Below are positions 52,620-60,747 of a stretch of DNA of 64,000 bases, one piece after another. A program made the translations under genes and the position numbers. The notes beneath the pieces are model-generated. The model did no database searches. It saw only the letters and a program-made list of their open reading frames with translations, and was not told the DNA's origin. This DNA comes from Iamia majanohamensis. GTDB lineage: Bacteria > Actinomycetota > Acidimicrobiia > Acidimicrobiales > Iamiaceae. Within the stretch, counting starts at the first letter, position 1. The number at the start of each line of letters is the position of its first letter. The DNA is taken from contig NZ_CP116942.1 of NCBI RefSeq assembly GCF_028532485.1, positions 1,488,001-1,552,000 of the forward strand, in the 5' to 3' direction.

Positions 52620-52674
52620 TGCGGCGGCGGGTGGCGGTGTGCCAGCCTGACGCCGTCCGAGACGGAGGCCCCGA

Positions 52675-53082
52675 GTGCACATCCTCATCTACTCGTCCCG
52701 TGCCGTCGACGGCACCGACCGCGACGCGCTGCGCGACATCCTGGCGTCCAGCCGGGGCCGCAACGCCGAGGAGGGCGTGACCGGGTGCCTGCTCTACTCG
52801 GGCACCGCCTTCCTCCAGGTGCTCGAGGGGGAGGAGGCGCCGGTGCGGGACACCTTCGCCCGCATCCGCCGCGACCCCCGCCACACCGACGTGCGGGTGC
52901 TCGTCGACGAGCAGGCGTCGGACCGGGCCCACGGCGACTGGTCGATGGGCTTCGCCCACCTCGGCGAGGACGAGGTGCCGGGCGAGGAGGACACCGCCGA
53001 CGCCCTGGTCGACGGCGAGGCGGCCCGCGCCCTGCTGCTGCGCTGCGGGGCCCGGGCCGACGCGGGCCACGCCGACGCCTGA
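52675..53082 (+). CDS. BLUF-domain blue-light photoreceptor
   Basis: A 135-residue protein consisting almost only of a BLUF domain, which binds FAD and senses blue light. The residues that tune the photocycle are all present and keep the exact AppA spacing: Tyr6, Asn30 (SSRGRN), Gln48 (FLQVLEG), Trp89 and Met91 (DWSMGF), each offset by 15 from AppA. Residues about 95-135 are an acidic/Ala-rich helix with no effector domain, so output must be through another protein. GGAGG lies 9 nt before the GTG start. Confidence 0.92.
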   Translation: MHILIYSSRAVDGTDRDALRDILASSRGRNAEEGVTGCLLYSGTAFLQVLEGEEAPVRDTFARIRRDPRHTDVRVLVDEQASDRAHGDWSMGFAHLGEDEVPGEEDTADALVDGEAARALLLRCGARADAGHADA

Positions 53083-53169
53083 CCCGGGGCCCCCGGGGCC
53101 GGCGACGGGCCCGCCCCGGCCTCGCTCCCGTCGCGCTCCCGCTCCACCGCGGCGACGCCGTTCGCACGC

Positions 53170-53185
53170 TTGACCGTCCAGTCAA
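53170..53185. promoter_or_regulatory. Operator-like inverted repeat TTGAC-N6-GTCAA
   Basis: The perfect 5-bp arms TTGAC (53170-53174) and GTCAA (53181-53185) frame 6 nt and lie directly before the -10 of the SDR gene. The whole 16-bp site matches its reverse complement at 12 of 16 positions. Its place and form fit repression by a TetR-type regulator of fatty-acid or steroid catabolism, which is an inference. Confidence 0.5.
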
Positions 53186-53191
53186 TAAGGT
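53186..53191 (+). promoter_or_regulatory. -10 box TAAGGT, leaderless SDR start
   Basis: TAAGGT ends 7 nt before the ATG at 53199, with no Shine-Dalgarno sequence. It abuts the TTGAC repeat. Confidence 0.55.
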
Positions 53192-53198
53192 CCGCCCC

Positions 53199-53978
53199 AT
53201 GGAACTCAACGGGATCAGCGCAATCGTGACCGGAGGCGCCTCGGGCCTCGGTGAGGCCACCGCCCGGCTCCTCGCCGAGCGCGGGGCCAAGGTCGTCGTG
53301 GCCGACATGAACGCCGAGAAGGGCGAGGCCGTGGCCTCCGACATCGGGGGCGTGTTCCGCTCCACCGACGTGGCCGACACCGACCAGGGCATCGCCACCG
53401 TGGAGGCGGCCAAGGAGATGGGCCCCCTGCGGGCACTGGTGAACGCGGCCGGCATCGGCTGGGCCACCCGCACCATCGGCAAGGACGGGGAGTACTCCTC
53501 GGCCCACGACCTCGACATCTTCAAGAAGGTGCTCGAGGTCAACCTGGTCGGCTCGTTCAACATGATCCGCCTGGCCGCCACGGCCATGAGCGGCCTCGAC
53601 CCGGCCGACGAGTTCGGCGAGCGCGGCGCCATCGTCAACGTGGCCTCGGTGGCCGCCTTCGACGGCCAGATCGGCCAGGCCTCCTACTCCGCCTCCAAGG
53701 GCGGCGTGGTGGGGATGACCCTGCCCATCGCCCGTGACCTCTCCGCCGTCGGCATCCGGGTCAACTGCATCGCCCCCGGCCTGATCGACACCCCGATCTA
53801 CGGCTCGGGCGAGGCCTCCGAGCAGTTCAAGGACCGCCTCAAGGCCGGCGTCCTGTTCCCCAAGCGCCTCGGCACCTCCGAGGAGTTCGCCACCCTCGCC
53901 CTGGAGCTGCTGACCAACAGCTACCTCAACGCCGAGACCGTCCGCATCGACGGCGGCATCCGCATGCAGCCCAAGTGA
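53199..53978 (+). CDS. SDR dehydrogenase, type II 3-hydroxyacyl-CoA dehydrogenase-like
   Basis: A 259-residue short-chain dehydrogenase with a complete glycine motif (VTGGASGLGEAT), an acidic residue after strand 2 (VVVADMNAEKG, NAD preference), NAAGIGWATRT, and the catalytic Ser and YSASK (VASVAAFDGQIGQASYSASK). The insert around DLDIFKKVLEVNLVGSFN and the AFDGQIGQASYSA stretch resemble HSD17B10-type (short-chain 3-hydroxyacyl-CoA) enzymes. It would act in beta-oxidation or steroid/acyl catabolism. The ATG is leaderless behind an operator. Confidence 0.88.
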   Translation: MELNGISAIVTGGASGLGEATARLLAERGAKVVVADMNAEKGEAVASDIGGVFRSTDVADTDQGIATVEAAKEMGPLRALVNAAGIGWATRTIGKDGEYSSAHDLDIFKKVLEVNLVGSFNMIRLAATAMSGLDPADEFGERGAIVNVASVAAFDGQIGQASYSASKGGVVGMTLPIARDLSAVGIRVNCIAPGLIDTPIYGSGEASEQFKDRLKAGVLFPKRLGTSEEFATLALELLTNSYLNAETVRIDGGIRMQPK

Positions 53979-54011
53979 TCGTCGGGCGCGCCTGCGCCCG
54001 CTCGTCAGGCT

Positions 54012-54041
54012 CCGCAGCCCCCGGTCCGCCGGGGGCTGCGG
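54012..54041. terminator. Bidirectional hairpin terminator, perfect 13-bp stem
   Basis: ccgcagcccccgg (54012-54024) pairs perfectly with 54029-54041 around a TCCG loop. It sits between the convergent SDR and TIGR01777 genes and could end both transcripts. There is no U-tract. Confidence 0.7.
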
Positions 54042-54051
54042 CGCGCCCGGA

Positions 54052-54954
54052 CTAGGCGGGCCGGTCGAGGAGGTCGCGCAGAGCCTCCTCCAGGGTCTCG
54101 TGGCGGAACGAGAACCCGGCCTCCTCCAGCACCGCGGGCAGGACCCGGGCGCTCGAGAAGAGGAGGTTCTCCACGAGGGCGCCGACGCCGAGGGGGAGGT
54201 GGGTGACGGCGCGCGGGATGGGGAGCACCGCCGGGCGGTGCAGCACCTTCCCGAGGGTCTTGGCGAAGACCCGGTTGGACACGGGGTGGGGCGCGGTGAG
54301 GTCGACCGGCCCGGCCACGTCGTGGTCGAGCAGGAAGCGGATGGCGGCGACCTCGTCGTCCAGGGAGATCCAGGGCATCCACTGATGCCCGGCCCCCGCC
54401 GGTCCGCCCAGGCCGAGCTTGAACGGGAGCAGCTGCTTGCCCAGGGCGCCCCCGTCGGGGCTGAGCACGATGCCGGTGCGCACGTGGGCCACCCGGATGC
54501 CGGCCGACGCGGCCAGGCCGGTGGCCGCCTCCCAGGCCAGGCACACCTCGGGGAGGAAGCCCTCGCCCGGCGGGCTGTCCTCGGTGAGGACCTCGTCGCC
54601 CCGGTCGCCGTAGTACCCGATGGCCGAGCCCGACACGAGCACCGGCGGCGGCTCGGAGAGCGAGGCCAGGGCCTCGGAGAGCAGCGCCGTGCCCCGGCTG
54701 CGGCTGTGGAGCACGGCCGCCTTGTGCTCCTCGGTCCACCGGCTGCTGGCGATGCCGGCGCCGGCCAGGTGCACGACCCCGTCGAGGCCCTCCAGCCCGG
54801 CCGTGTCGATCTCCCCGGCGTCGATGTCCCACCGCACCTCGGACGGGCCGGGCGTGCCGCGGACGACGCGCACCACCCGGTGGCCGTCGCCCTCCAGGGA
54901 GCGCACCAGCGCCCCTCCGATCAAGCCGTGGGACCCGGTCACCGCGATGCGCAT
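54052..54954 (-). CDS. TIGR01777 family NAD-dependent epimerase-like protein (YfcH/SDR39U1)
   Basis: A 300-residue atypical SDR with MRIAVTGSHGLIGGALVRSL (Rossmann start), VHLAGAGIASSRWTEEHKA (the TIGR01777 signature), VSGSAIGYYGDRGDEVLTED, SFKxG-like LLPFKLGLGGPAG and QWMPWISLDDEVAAIRFLL. The Tyr in SAIGYYG is the catalytic one. It belongs to the YfcH/SDR39U1 family, whose substrate is not settled. No promoter box was found close to the ATG. It runs opposite to mscL, starting 103 nt away. Confidence 0.9.
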   Translation of the reverse strand: MRIAVTGSHGLIGGALVRSLEGDGHRVVRVVRGTPGPSEVRWDIDAGEIDTAGLEGLDGVVHLAGAGIASSRWTEEHKAAVLHSRSRGTALLSEALASLSEPPPVLVSGSAIGYYGDRGDEVLTEDSPPGEGFLPEVCLAWEAATGLAASAGIRVAHVRTGIVLSPDGGALGKQLLPFKLGLGGPAGAGHQWMPWISLDDEVAAIRFLLDHDVAGPVDLTAPHPVSNRVFAKTLGKVLHRPAVLPIPRAVTHLPLGVGALVENLLFSSARVLPAVLEEAGFSFRHETLEEALRDLLDRPA

Positions 54955-55015
54955 GCCCTCGTCTACCCGGGCACCACCGGGAACCCAACCTCGGGCGGGT
55001 GCGAGGGCGAGGGGG

Positions 55016-55021
55016 TACGGT
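55016..55021 (+). promoter_or_regulatory. -10 box TACGGT for mscL
   Basis: TACGGT would give a leader of about 30 nt to the ATG at 55058, and that leader carries the Shine-Dalgarno GGAGG. Unlike many genes here, mscL therefore appears to have a conventional leader. Confidence 0.45.
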
Positions 55022-55057
55022 CCGGCCCCCACCGTGCCGACCCTGGAGGATCAGGTC

Positions 55058-55441
55058 ATGTTGAAGGAGTTCAAGGACTTCTTGATGAAGGGCAACCTGC
55101 TCGAGATCGCCGTCGGGCTGATCCTCGCCCTCGCGTTCAAGGCCGTGGTCGACAGCCTGGTGGCCGACATCCTGACGCCGATCGTCGCTGCGGTCTTCGG
55201 CCAGCCGGACTTCAGCAGCCTCGTGCTGGACATCGGCGACGGGAAGATCACCTACGGCGTCTTCCTCAACGCGGTGATCTCCTTCGTCATCATCGGCTTC
55301 GTCCTGTTCCTGGTCGTGAAGGCCTACAACCAGATGGTGGGCATGGCCCGGCGCAAGGGCGAGACCGAGGAGACCGAGGAGGACTCGGCCGAGGTCATCC
55401 TCCTCCGGGAGATCCGCGACCAGCTCGCCTCCCGCCCCTGA
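55058..55441 (+). CDS. mscL: Large-conductance mechanosensitive channel
   Basis: A 127-residue channel that opens under membrane tension to release solutes on osmotic downshock. The N-terminal amphipathic helix and TM1 (FKDFLMKGNLLEIAVGLILA, with AFKAVVDSLVADILTPIV) are the strongest family match, followed by a short periplasmic loop (FSSLVLDIGDGKITYGVFLNA), TM2 (ISFVIIGFVLFLVVKAYN) and a charged C-terminal helix (VILLREIRDQLA). GGAGG lies 9 nt before the ATG. Confidence 0.96.
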   Translation: MLKEFKDFLMKGNLLEIAVGLILALAFKAVVDSLVADILTPIVAAVFGQPDFSSLVLDIGDGKITYGVFLNAVISFVIIGFVLFLVVKAYNQMVGMARRKGETEETEEDSAEVILLREIRDQLASRP

Positions 55442-55480
55442 CCCACCCGGCGCCGTCGCCCGACGTCTGCGTCGGCGCGC

Positions 55481-57373
55481 TCAGACCGAGGTGTCGGCCG
55501 GGCCCGTGGGCACCGACGTCGGCGGAGGGGGCGGGGCCGGGTCCCGCACCGCCTCGTCGGCCAGGAGGTCGCGCAGCTGGTCCACGACCTGTGTCACCCC
55601 GGCCGTGGCCACCGCGGCCAGCCGGCCGGGGTCGAGCGGCGGGACGGGGACCTCGGTGATGAGGGGGTGGCAGGTGCTCGCCCCCTCCTCGCCGGACGAG
55701 AGGAGCACCTCGTGGAGCTTCTCGCCGGGTCGGAGCCCGGTGTAGGTGATGTCGATCGGCCGGTCCGCCGCCGCCGCCAGCCGGCGGGCCACGTCGTCGA
55801 TCTTCACCGGGGACCCCATGTCGAGGACCAGGGCGTGGCCGTCGAGGTCGAGGGCCCCGGCCTGGATCACCAGGGTCACCGCCTCCTCGATGGTCATGAA
55901 GAACCGGGTGACGTCGGGGTGGGTCACGGTGATGGGCCCCCCGGCGTCCACCTGGGCCCGGAACGTGGTCAGGACCGACCCACGGCTGCCGAGCACGTTC
56001 CCGAACCGCACGCTGAGGTAGGTGCCGTCGCCCTGGAGCGCCCAGTGGGCGGTCAGGCGCTCGGCCACGCGCTTCGACAGGCCCAGCACGCTCGTCGGGT
56101 CGGCCGCCTTGTCGGTGGAGACGTTCACGAACCGGTCCACGCCGTGGGCGGCGGCCGCCCGCAGCACGTTGTCGGTGCCCGTGCAGTTGGACTTCACCGC
56201 CTCGCCCGGGTGCATCTCGAGCAGCGGCAGGTGCTTGAGGGCGGCGGCGTGGAACACCACCTCGGGCCGGTGCTCGTCGAAGACCTCCTGGAGCCGGTCG
56301 ACGTCGCGGATGTCGCAGACGACCAGGTCGCGCGTGTCCAGGGTGGCGCGCCCGCGCAAGGCCAGCTCGGTGCCGTGCAGGGCCGACTCGTCGCGGTCGA
56401 GCATCACCATCTGGGCCGGGGCGAACCGGTGGACCTGGCGGCACAGCTCCCGGCCGATCGACCCGCCGGCCCCGGTGACGAGCACCGTGCGGCCGGTCAG
56501 GTAGTCGGCGACGGCGTCGATGTCGATGTCGACCTTGACCCGCCCGAGCAGGTCCTCCTCGGTGACGGGCCGGATGTCGGCGATGCCGACCTGGCCACCG
56601 AAGATCTCGACCACCGAGGGGAGGGTGAGGACCGCGAGGCCGGCGTCCTCGGCCGCCGCGGTGAGGTCGCGGATGACGGCGCTCTCGACGCTGGGCATGG
56701 CGAGCAGCACCGTCCGGGCCCCGTGGGCCTCGGCCACCGCCACGAGGTCGCGCGACGTGCCTCCGACCGGCACCCCGTGGACCCGCAGGCGGCGCTTGGC
56801 CGGGTCGTCGTCGACCAGCGCCACCGGGCGGTAGGGGCAGTCGCGGGTCCGGAGCAGCTGGGCCACGATCTGCGCCCCCGCCTCGCCGGCCCCCGCCACG
56901 AGGAGCGGCGCGGCACCGTCAGAGCTGGCCCGGATGCGGCGCTCCTGGTCCGCCCTCCAGATCCACCGCACGACGCTGGCGCCGAGGAGGGTGAGCGGCC
57001 CGTACGCCACGGCGACGGTCACCGGGATCGAGCGGTCGAGCAGGAAGAGGTCGCTGACCACGACCACCGTGGTGCTGGCCACGGTGGTCTTGGCCACGAT
57101 CATCATCTCCTCGAAGGAGGCCGGGCGGTAGTGACCGCGGTAGAGCCCGGTCAGGGCCCCGAGGAGCACCTGGGCGGCGACGGCCACCAGGACCGCCGGG
57201 ATCGAGTCCTCGACGCGCCCCGCCGGCACCGAGCCGTCGTAGCGGACGACGAGCGCCACCTGGATGGCCACGACGACGCAGGCGACGTCGGCGGCGATCA
57301 CCCCCGCCGTCCTCATCAGGCGCCGGCGGCGTGCACGGCGCTCCTCGGTCGCGCTCGCTGTCGTCATGGTCAT
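55481..57373 (-). CDS. Polytopic nucleotide-diphosphate-sugar dehydratase/epimerase (WbpM/CapD-like)
   Basis: A 630-residue membrane enzyme. Four N-terminal helices (about 22-130) precede a first Rossmann domain (LLVAGAGEAGAQIVAQLL) and a second, catalytic SDR domain (VLVTGAGGSIGRELCRQVHRFAP). Family marks include HAAALKHLPLLEMHPGEA, TDKAADPTSVLGLSKRVAE and LRPGEKLHEVLL. Large WbpM-type 4,6-dehydratases use a Ser-Met-Lys triad in place of Ser-Tyr-Lys; here the middle residue is Leu (VLGLSK). It would begin synthesis of a modified sugar for a surface glycan. Two start ATGs lie 6 nt apart (57373, 57367). Confidence 0.88.
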   Translation of the reverse strand: MTMTTASATEERRARRRRLMRTAGVIAADVACVVVAIQVALVVRYDGSVPAGRVEDSIPAVLVAVAAQVLLGALTGLYRGHYRPASFEEMMIVAKTTVASTTVVVVSDLFLLDRSIPVTVAVAYGPLTLLGASVVRWIWRADQERRIRASSDGAAPLLVAGAGEAGAQIVAQLLRTRDCPYRPVALVDDDPAKRRLRVHGVPVGGTSRDLVAVAEAHGARTVLLAMPSVESAVIRDLTAAAEDAGLAVLTLPSVVEIFGGQVGIADIRPVTEEDLLGRVKVDIDIDAVADYLTGRTVLVTGAGGSIGRELCRQVHRFAPAQMVMLDRDESALHGTELALRGRATLDTRDLVVCDIRDVDRLQEVFDEHRPEVVFHAAALKHLPLLEMHPGEAVKSNCTGTDNVLRAAAAHGVDRFVNVSTDKAADPTSVLGLSKRVAERLTAHWALQGDGTYLSVRFGNVLGSRGSVLTTFRAQVDAGGPITVTHPDVTRFFMTIEEAVTLVIQAGALDLDGHALVLDMGSPVKIDDVARRLAAAADRPIDITYTGLRPGEKLHEVLLSSGEEGASTCHPLITEVPVPPLDPGRLAAVATAGVTQVVDQLRDLLADEAVRDPAPPPPPTSVPTGPADTSV

Positions 57374-57512
57374 GCCCCCCTGGCGTCGACCGGCGCAGCG
57401 AGGCGATGTCGGTGCAGAGCCGCGATGCCCGGTCAGGTGCCCGAGGGTAGCGTCGTCGGACCCCTGGCGCCCGCACGGCGGGACCCGCCGTGGACAGGGA
57501 GGAGGTCGCGCC

Positions 57513-59798
57513 ATGGTCAGCCCCGAGGTCACGACGCCACGGGGCCGCGACGTCACGCGCCCCTCGCTGCTCGACCGGCGCCAGCGGAGGGCCGTCGTGC
57601 TCGCCATCGTCGCTCTCTCGGCCGTGGCCGCGGCGACGGCGGGGGCCCGTCCGACCGACCTCCGGGTGGCCGACGTCGCCCTCGCGGCCGGGGTGGGGGC
57701 GCTGGTCCCCTGGTGCGCGGCCCATGCCCGCCGCTGGACGTGGTGCTGGGTGGCGGGCGTCGCCGGGGTGGCCACGGTGGACCGCCTCCTGCCCTTCTCC
57801 CTGGCCGTCGCCGCCCTCGCGATCGCCCTCGCGGCCAGCCGGACGCGGCACCGACGGCGGATGACCGGGGCGCTCGTCGGCGCCTTGGCCATCCAGGCCC
57901 TGCTCCGCGTCGGCGACCTGGGGCCGGTCGGCGTGCCGGCCCTCCTCACCCTGCTCGCGGTGGTGCCCGTCGTCCTCTCGGGCCGGCGCCTGATGGGCCG
58001 ACGGCGGCGGCGCTGGCTCGACCGAGGGGTGGTGGCCGTCGCCCTGGTGGCCGTGGTGGGTGCGGCGGCCGCCGTGGTCGCCGCCCTCCTCGTGCGCGAC
58101 CCCCTGGTGGGGGCGGTCGATCGGTCGGAGGCGGCCGTGGCGGGCGTGGGCGCCGGGGAGCAGGAGGGCACCCTCGCCGACCTCGATGCCGCCCGGTCCG
58201 ACTTCGCCGAGGCGGGCGACCTCCTCGGCTCCCCGCTGCTGTGGCCGGCGCGCGCCGTGCCCGTGGTCGGCCCCCACGTGGGCGCCCTGGGTGAGCTGGC
58301 CGCGGTGGGGGAGGACCTGACCGCCACGTCCTCGACCACCGTCGCCGACGTCGACTACGACCGTCTCCGCTACCGGTCCGGGCGCATCAACCTGGCGGAG
58401 GTCGAGCGGGTCGCGCCCGCGCTGCGGACGATCCGGGGGGCGCTGGCCGACGCCGAGGCGCGCACCGCCGACCTCGACTCCCCCTGGCTGGTGGCTCCGC
58501 TCACCGATGAGGTCGACGACCTGCGGGGGCGGCTGGTGGAGACCCGGGACCAGGCCGCCACCGCCGAGGTGGCACTCGACCTCGCCCCGGAGATGCTGGG
58601 GGCCGACGGCCCCCGCCGCTACCTCGTGGTGTTCCCCACCGAGTCCGAGTCCCGCGGCGGTGGGGGCTTCGTCGGGAACTTCGTGGTCCTCGACGCCGTC
58701 GACGGCGAGGTGCGCCTGACCGAGTCGGCCCGCATCCGCACCCTGATCGATGCCCGTCCGGAGGGCGAGCGCCGCCTCGAGGGCCTCGACGACTACGTCG
58801 ACCAGTACGGCAGGTTCCGGCCCGAGGACTTCAACCAGGACATCCTCCTCTCGCCCCACTTCCCCGACGACGCCGCCGCCTTCGCCCAGGTCGCCGACCA
58901 GTCGCTGCGCGGACCGGTGGACGCCGTCATCAGCATGTCGCCGGCGGCCCTCGGCTCGCTGCTCACCTTCACGGGCCCGCTGCCGGTCCCCGGGCGCGAG
59001 GCGCCCCTCGTGCCCGACGAGGCCGAGCAGTTCCTGCAGCTCGGGCAGTACCTGGAGTACCAGGACGACGAGCAGAGGGCCGACGCCCTGGAGGGCCTCA
59101 CCCGGGAGGTCTTCGACCGCCTCACCGAGGGCACCCTGCCCTCGCCCCGAGCCCTGGGCGAGCAGCTCGGGCCGCTGGTGCCGACGGGTGGGCTGCGGGT
59201 CTGGTCCACCCGACCGGAGGAGGAGGACCTCCTGCGCCGCCTCGACGTCACCGGGGAGCTGCCCGAGGCCGGCGGGCACGACCTGGTGCACGTCAGCGGG
59301 ATCAACGGGGGCCAGAACAAGATCGACGTGTTCCTGCAGCGGGAGGTGGAGGTGGTCCCCGCCATCGACCCCGACACCGGCGAGGTCACCTCGACCGTGC
59401 GGGTCACGCTCCGCAACGACGCGCCGGCCGGGGGGCTGCCCCGCTACGTCATCGGCAACGCCCAGGGCGACCCGCCCGGCACCAACCGGCACCTCCTGAC
59501 GGTGTTCTCGCCCCTCGAGCTGGAGGGAGCGCGCGTCGGCGACCGGTCCGTGGGGGTGACCGTCGGCGAGGAGCGCGGCTACCGCACCTACGGGCTGTAC
59601 CTGGACGTCCCGCCGGGGGGCGAGGTCACCCTCGAGCTGTCCCTGCGGGGCACGATCCCGGACATGGAGGGGTACCGGTTGGTGGTCCCCGCCCAGCCGA
59701 TGGTGAACCCCGACGCCCTCACCGTCTCGGGGCCCGTCCTCGACGAGCCCGACGTCGTGCTCGACCGCACCCGCACCTTCGGCGCGCCGGGCGGGTGA
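57513..59798 (+). CDS. DUF4012 membrane protein
   Basis: A 761-residue protein. Several hydrophobic helices occupy residues about 27-155, a further one lies near 170-195, and the large remainder is extracytoplasmic. It carries the DUF4012 motif, RYLVVFPTESESRGGGGFVGNF followed by SARIRTL and SPHFPDDAAAFAQVADQ. DUF4012 genes accompany surface-polysaccharide genes in Gram-positive bacteria, and this one is next to a nucleotide-sugar dehydratase. Its biochemical role is unknown. GGAGG lies 7 nt before the ATG. It is divergent from the dehydratase, 139 nt apart. Confidence 0.85.
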   Translation: MVSPEVTTPRGRDVTRPSLLDRRQRRAVVLAIVALSAVAAATAGARPTDLRVADVALAAGVGALVPWCAAHARRWTWCWVAGVAGVATVDRLLPFSLAVAALAIALAASRTRHRRRMTGALVGALAIQALLRVGDLGPVGVPALLTLLAVVPVVLSGRRLMGRRRRRWLDRGVVAVALVAVVGAAAAVVAALLVRDPLVGAVDRSEAAVAGVGAGEQEGTLADLDAARSDFAEAGDLLGSPLLWPARAVPVVGPHVGALGELAAVGEDLTATSSTTVADVDYDRLRYRSGRINLAEVERVAPALRTIRGALADAEARTADLDSPWLVAPLTDEVDDLRGRLVETRDQAATAEVALDLAPEMLGADGPRRYLVVFPTESESRGGGGFVGNFVVLDAVDGEVRLTESARIRTLIDARPEGERRLEGLDDYVDQYGRFRPEDFNQDILLSPHFPDDAAAFAQVADQSLRGPVDAVISMSPAALGSLLTFTGPLPVPGREAPLVPDEAEQFLQLGQYLEYQDDEQRADALEGLTREVFDRLTEGTLPSPRALGEQLGPLVPTGGLRVWSTRPEEEDLLRRLDVTGELPEAGGHDLVHVSGINGGQNKIDVFLQREVEVVPAIDPDTGEVTSTVRVTLRNDAPAGGLPRYVIGNAQGDPPGTNRHLLTVFSPLELEGARVGDRSVGVTVGEERGYRTYGLYLDVPPGGEVTLELSLRGTIPDMEGYRLVVPAQPMVNPDALTVSGPVLDEPDVVLDRTRTFGAPGG

Positions 59799-59839
59799 GC
59801 AGGGCCACCCCGGTGCTCGCCGGTCGGGGGCCGGTGGGG

Positions 59840-59845
59840 TAGCCT
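59840..59845 (+). promoter_or_regulatory. -10 box TAGCCT for the LARTG surface-protein gene
   Basis: TAGCCT predicts transcription from about 59852, giving a leader of some 29 nt that contains GGGGAG before the ATG at 59881. Confidence 0.45.
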
Positions 59846-59880
59846 CGCCCGCAGTCCGACGAGGTCAGTGGGGAGTCGAC

Positions 59881-60498
59881 ATGCGCAAGGTGATCGGGGC
59901 AGCGGCCGCTGTCGTGCTGGCGGTCCTCGCCAGCCTCACGGTGAGCCAGGTGGCGGGGGCGCAGTACGACCCCGAGGCCTGCACCGTCACCGTCTCGCCC
60001 GCATCGGTCGAGGCCGGCGGCACCGTCACCCTCTCCGGTGAGACCTCGAGCTCGGTCGGCGGCACCGCGGGCCAGCCCGTGTCCTTCTCGATCGACGGCG
60101 AGGCCCTGGCCGAGACCACCACCGGCGACGACGGCACCTTCTCGGTCGAGGCCACCATCCCCGCAGGCCTTGCGCCCGGGACCTACACCATCACCGCCCA
60201 GTGCGGCGGTGCCGGGGGCGAGGTCCTCGGCACCACCGACGTCCAGGTGCTCGCCGCCGGCGGCGGCGGCGCCGGGGGCGACGGGACCGGCGGCACGGGC
60301 ACGGGTGCCGGCGGCACCGGCTCGGGTGCCGGTGGCACCGGCTCGGGTGCGGGCGGCACCGGCTCGGGCGGCCAGTCCGGCGGCGACCTCGCCCGCACGG
60401 GCACCGACCTCGGCCTCCCCGTCCAGGTGGGCGTGGCCCTGCTCGCCCTCGGCGGGATCGCCCTCGCCCTCACCACCTCCCGTCGCCGGGCGGCCTGA
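59881..60498 (+). CDS. Sortase-type (LAxTG) surface protein with Ig-like domain
   Basis: A 205-residue exported protein. A signal peptide (about 1-27, cleaved near AGA-QYD) is followed by an Ig-like beta domain (CTVTVSPASVEAGGTVTLSG ... YTITAQCG, with one Cys pair). A Gly/Thr/Ser linker with three 7-residue repeats (GTGSGAG type) leads to LARTGTDLG, a hydrophobic helix (PVQVGVALLALGGIALAL) and the tail TTSRRRAA. This is the complete cell-wall sorting signal; LAxTG is recognised by class E sortases in actinobacteria. No sortase gene lies in the window. GGGGAG precedes the ATG. Confidence 0.82.
   Translation: MRKVIGAAAAVVLAVLASLTVSQVAGAQYDPEACTVTVSPASVEAGGTVTLSGETSSSVGGTAGQPVSFSIDGEALAETTTGDDGTFSVEATIPAGLAPGTYTITAQCGGAGGEVLGTTDVQVLAAGGGGAGGDGTGGTGTGAGGTGSGAGGTGSGAGGTGSGGQSGGDLARTGTDLGLPVQVGVALLALGGIALALTTSRRRAA
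60310..60372 (+). repeat. Three 21-bp tandem repeats in the linker of the surface protein
   Basis: Three consecutive 21-nt units (60310-60330, 60331-60351, 60352-60372) with the core ggcaccggctcgggtgcc encode the Gly-Thr-Gly-Ser-Gly-Ala-Gly linker. They keep frame, so copy-number changes would lengthen or shorten the stalk. Confidence 0.85.
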
Positions 60499-60552
60499 GC
60501 CCCGGCCCCGCCGGGTGACCGTCGTCGTCGCCCCGGCCCCGCCCGTCGGCTC

Positions 60553-60645
60553 GTGAGCACCCGACGCCTCATCGTCGCCGCGCTGCTGTGCGGCCTGGCC
60601 ATCCTGGTCGCGTTCGCCCTGCAGGTCGTGCTGGCCCGGGCCTGA
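60553..60645 (+). CDS. Possible 30-residue single-helix membrane peptide
   Basis: A GTG opens a 30-codon frame ending TGA: VSTRRLIVAALLCGLAIL followed by VAFALQVVLARA. It has a basic start and a clean hydrophobic helix, which is unlikely in random high-G+C sequence. It lies between the surface-protein gene and lpd. There is no clear Shine-Dalgarno. It may be a real micro-protein; the function is unknown. Confidence 0.5.
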   Translation: MSTRRLIVAALLCGLAILVAFALQVVLARA

Positions 60646-60722
60646 TCGCGGCCACCGGGCCGCCCTGCCGCGGGAGGGTGGAGGCGCAGGTCACGCCGGG
60701 CACGACCGGTGGTCGCTCTCGC

Positions 60723-60728
60723 TAGAGT
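60723..60728 (+). promoter_or_regulatory. -10 box TAGAGT before lpd
   Basis: TAGAGT lies 19 nt before the proposed GTG (60748) of lpd, giving a short leader that contains the AGGAGG just before it. A GTG 5 nt after the box is out of frame. Confidence 0.4.
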
Positions 60729-60747
60729 CGGCCGTGCACCCGAGGAG

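Noticed and set aside
60515-60556. A 13-codon GTG frame just before the 30-residue membrane peptide
   Set aside because: It has no hydrophobic or charged pattern, is Val/Ala/Pro-rich as chance frames here are, and has no start signal.
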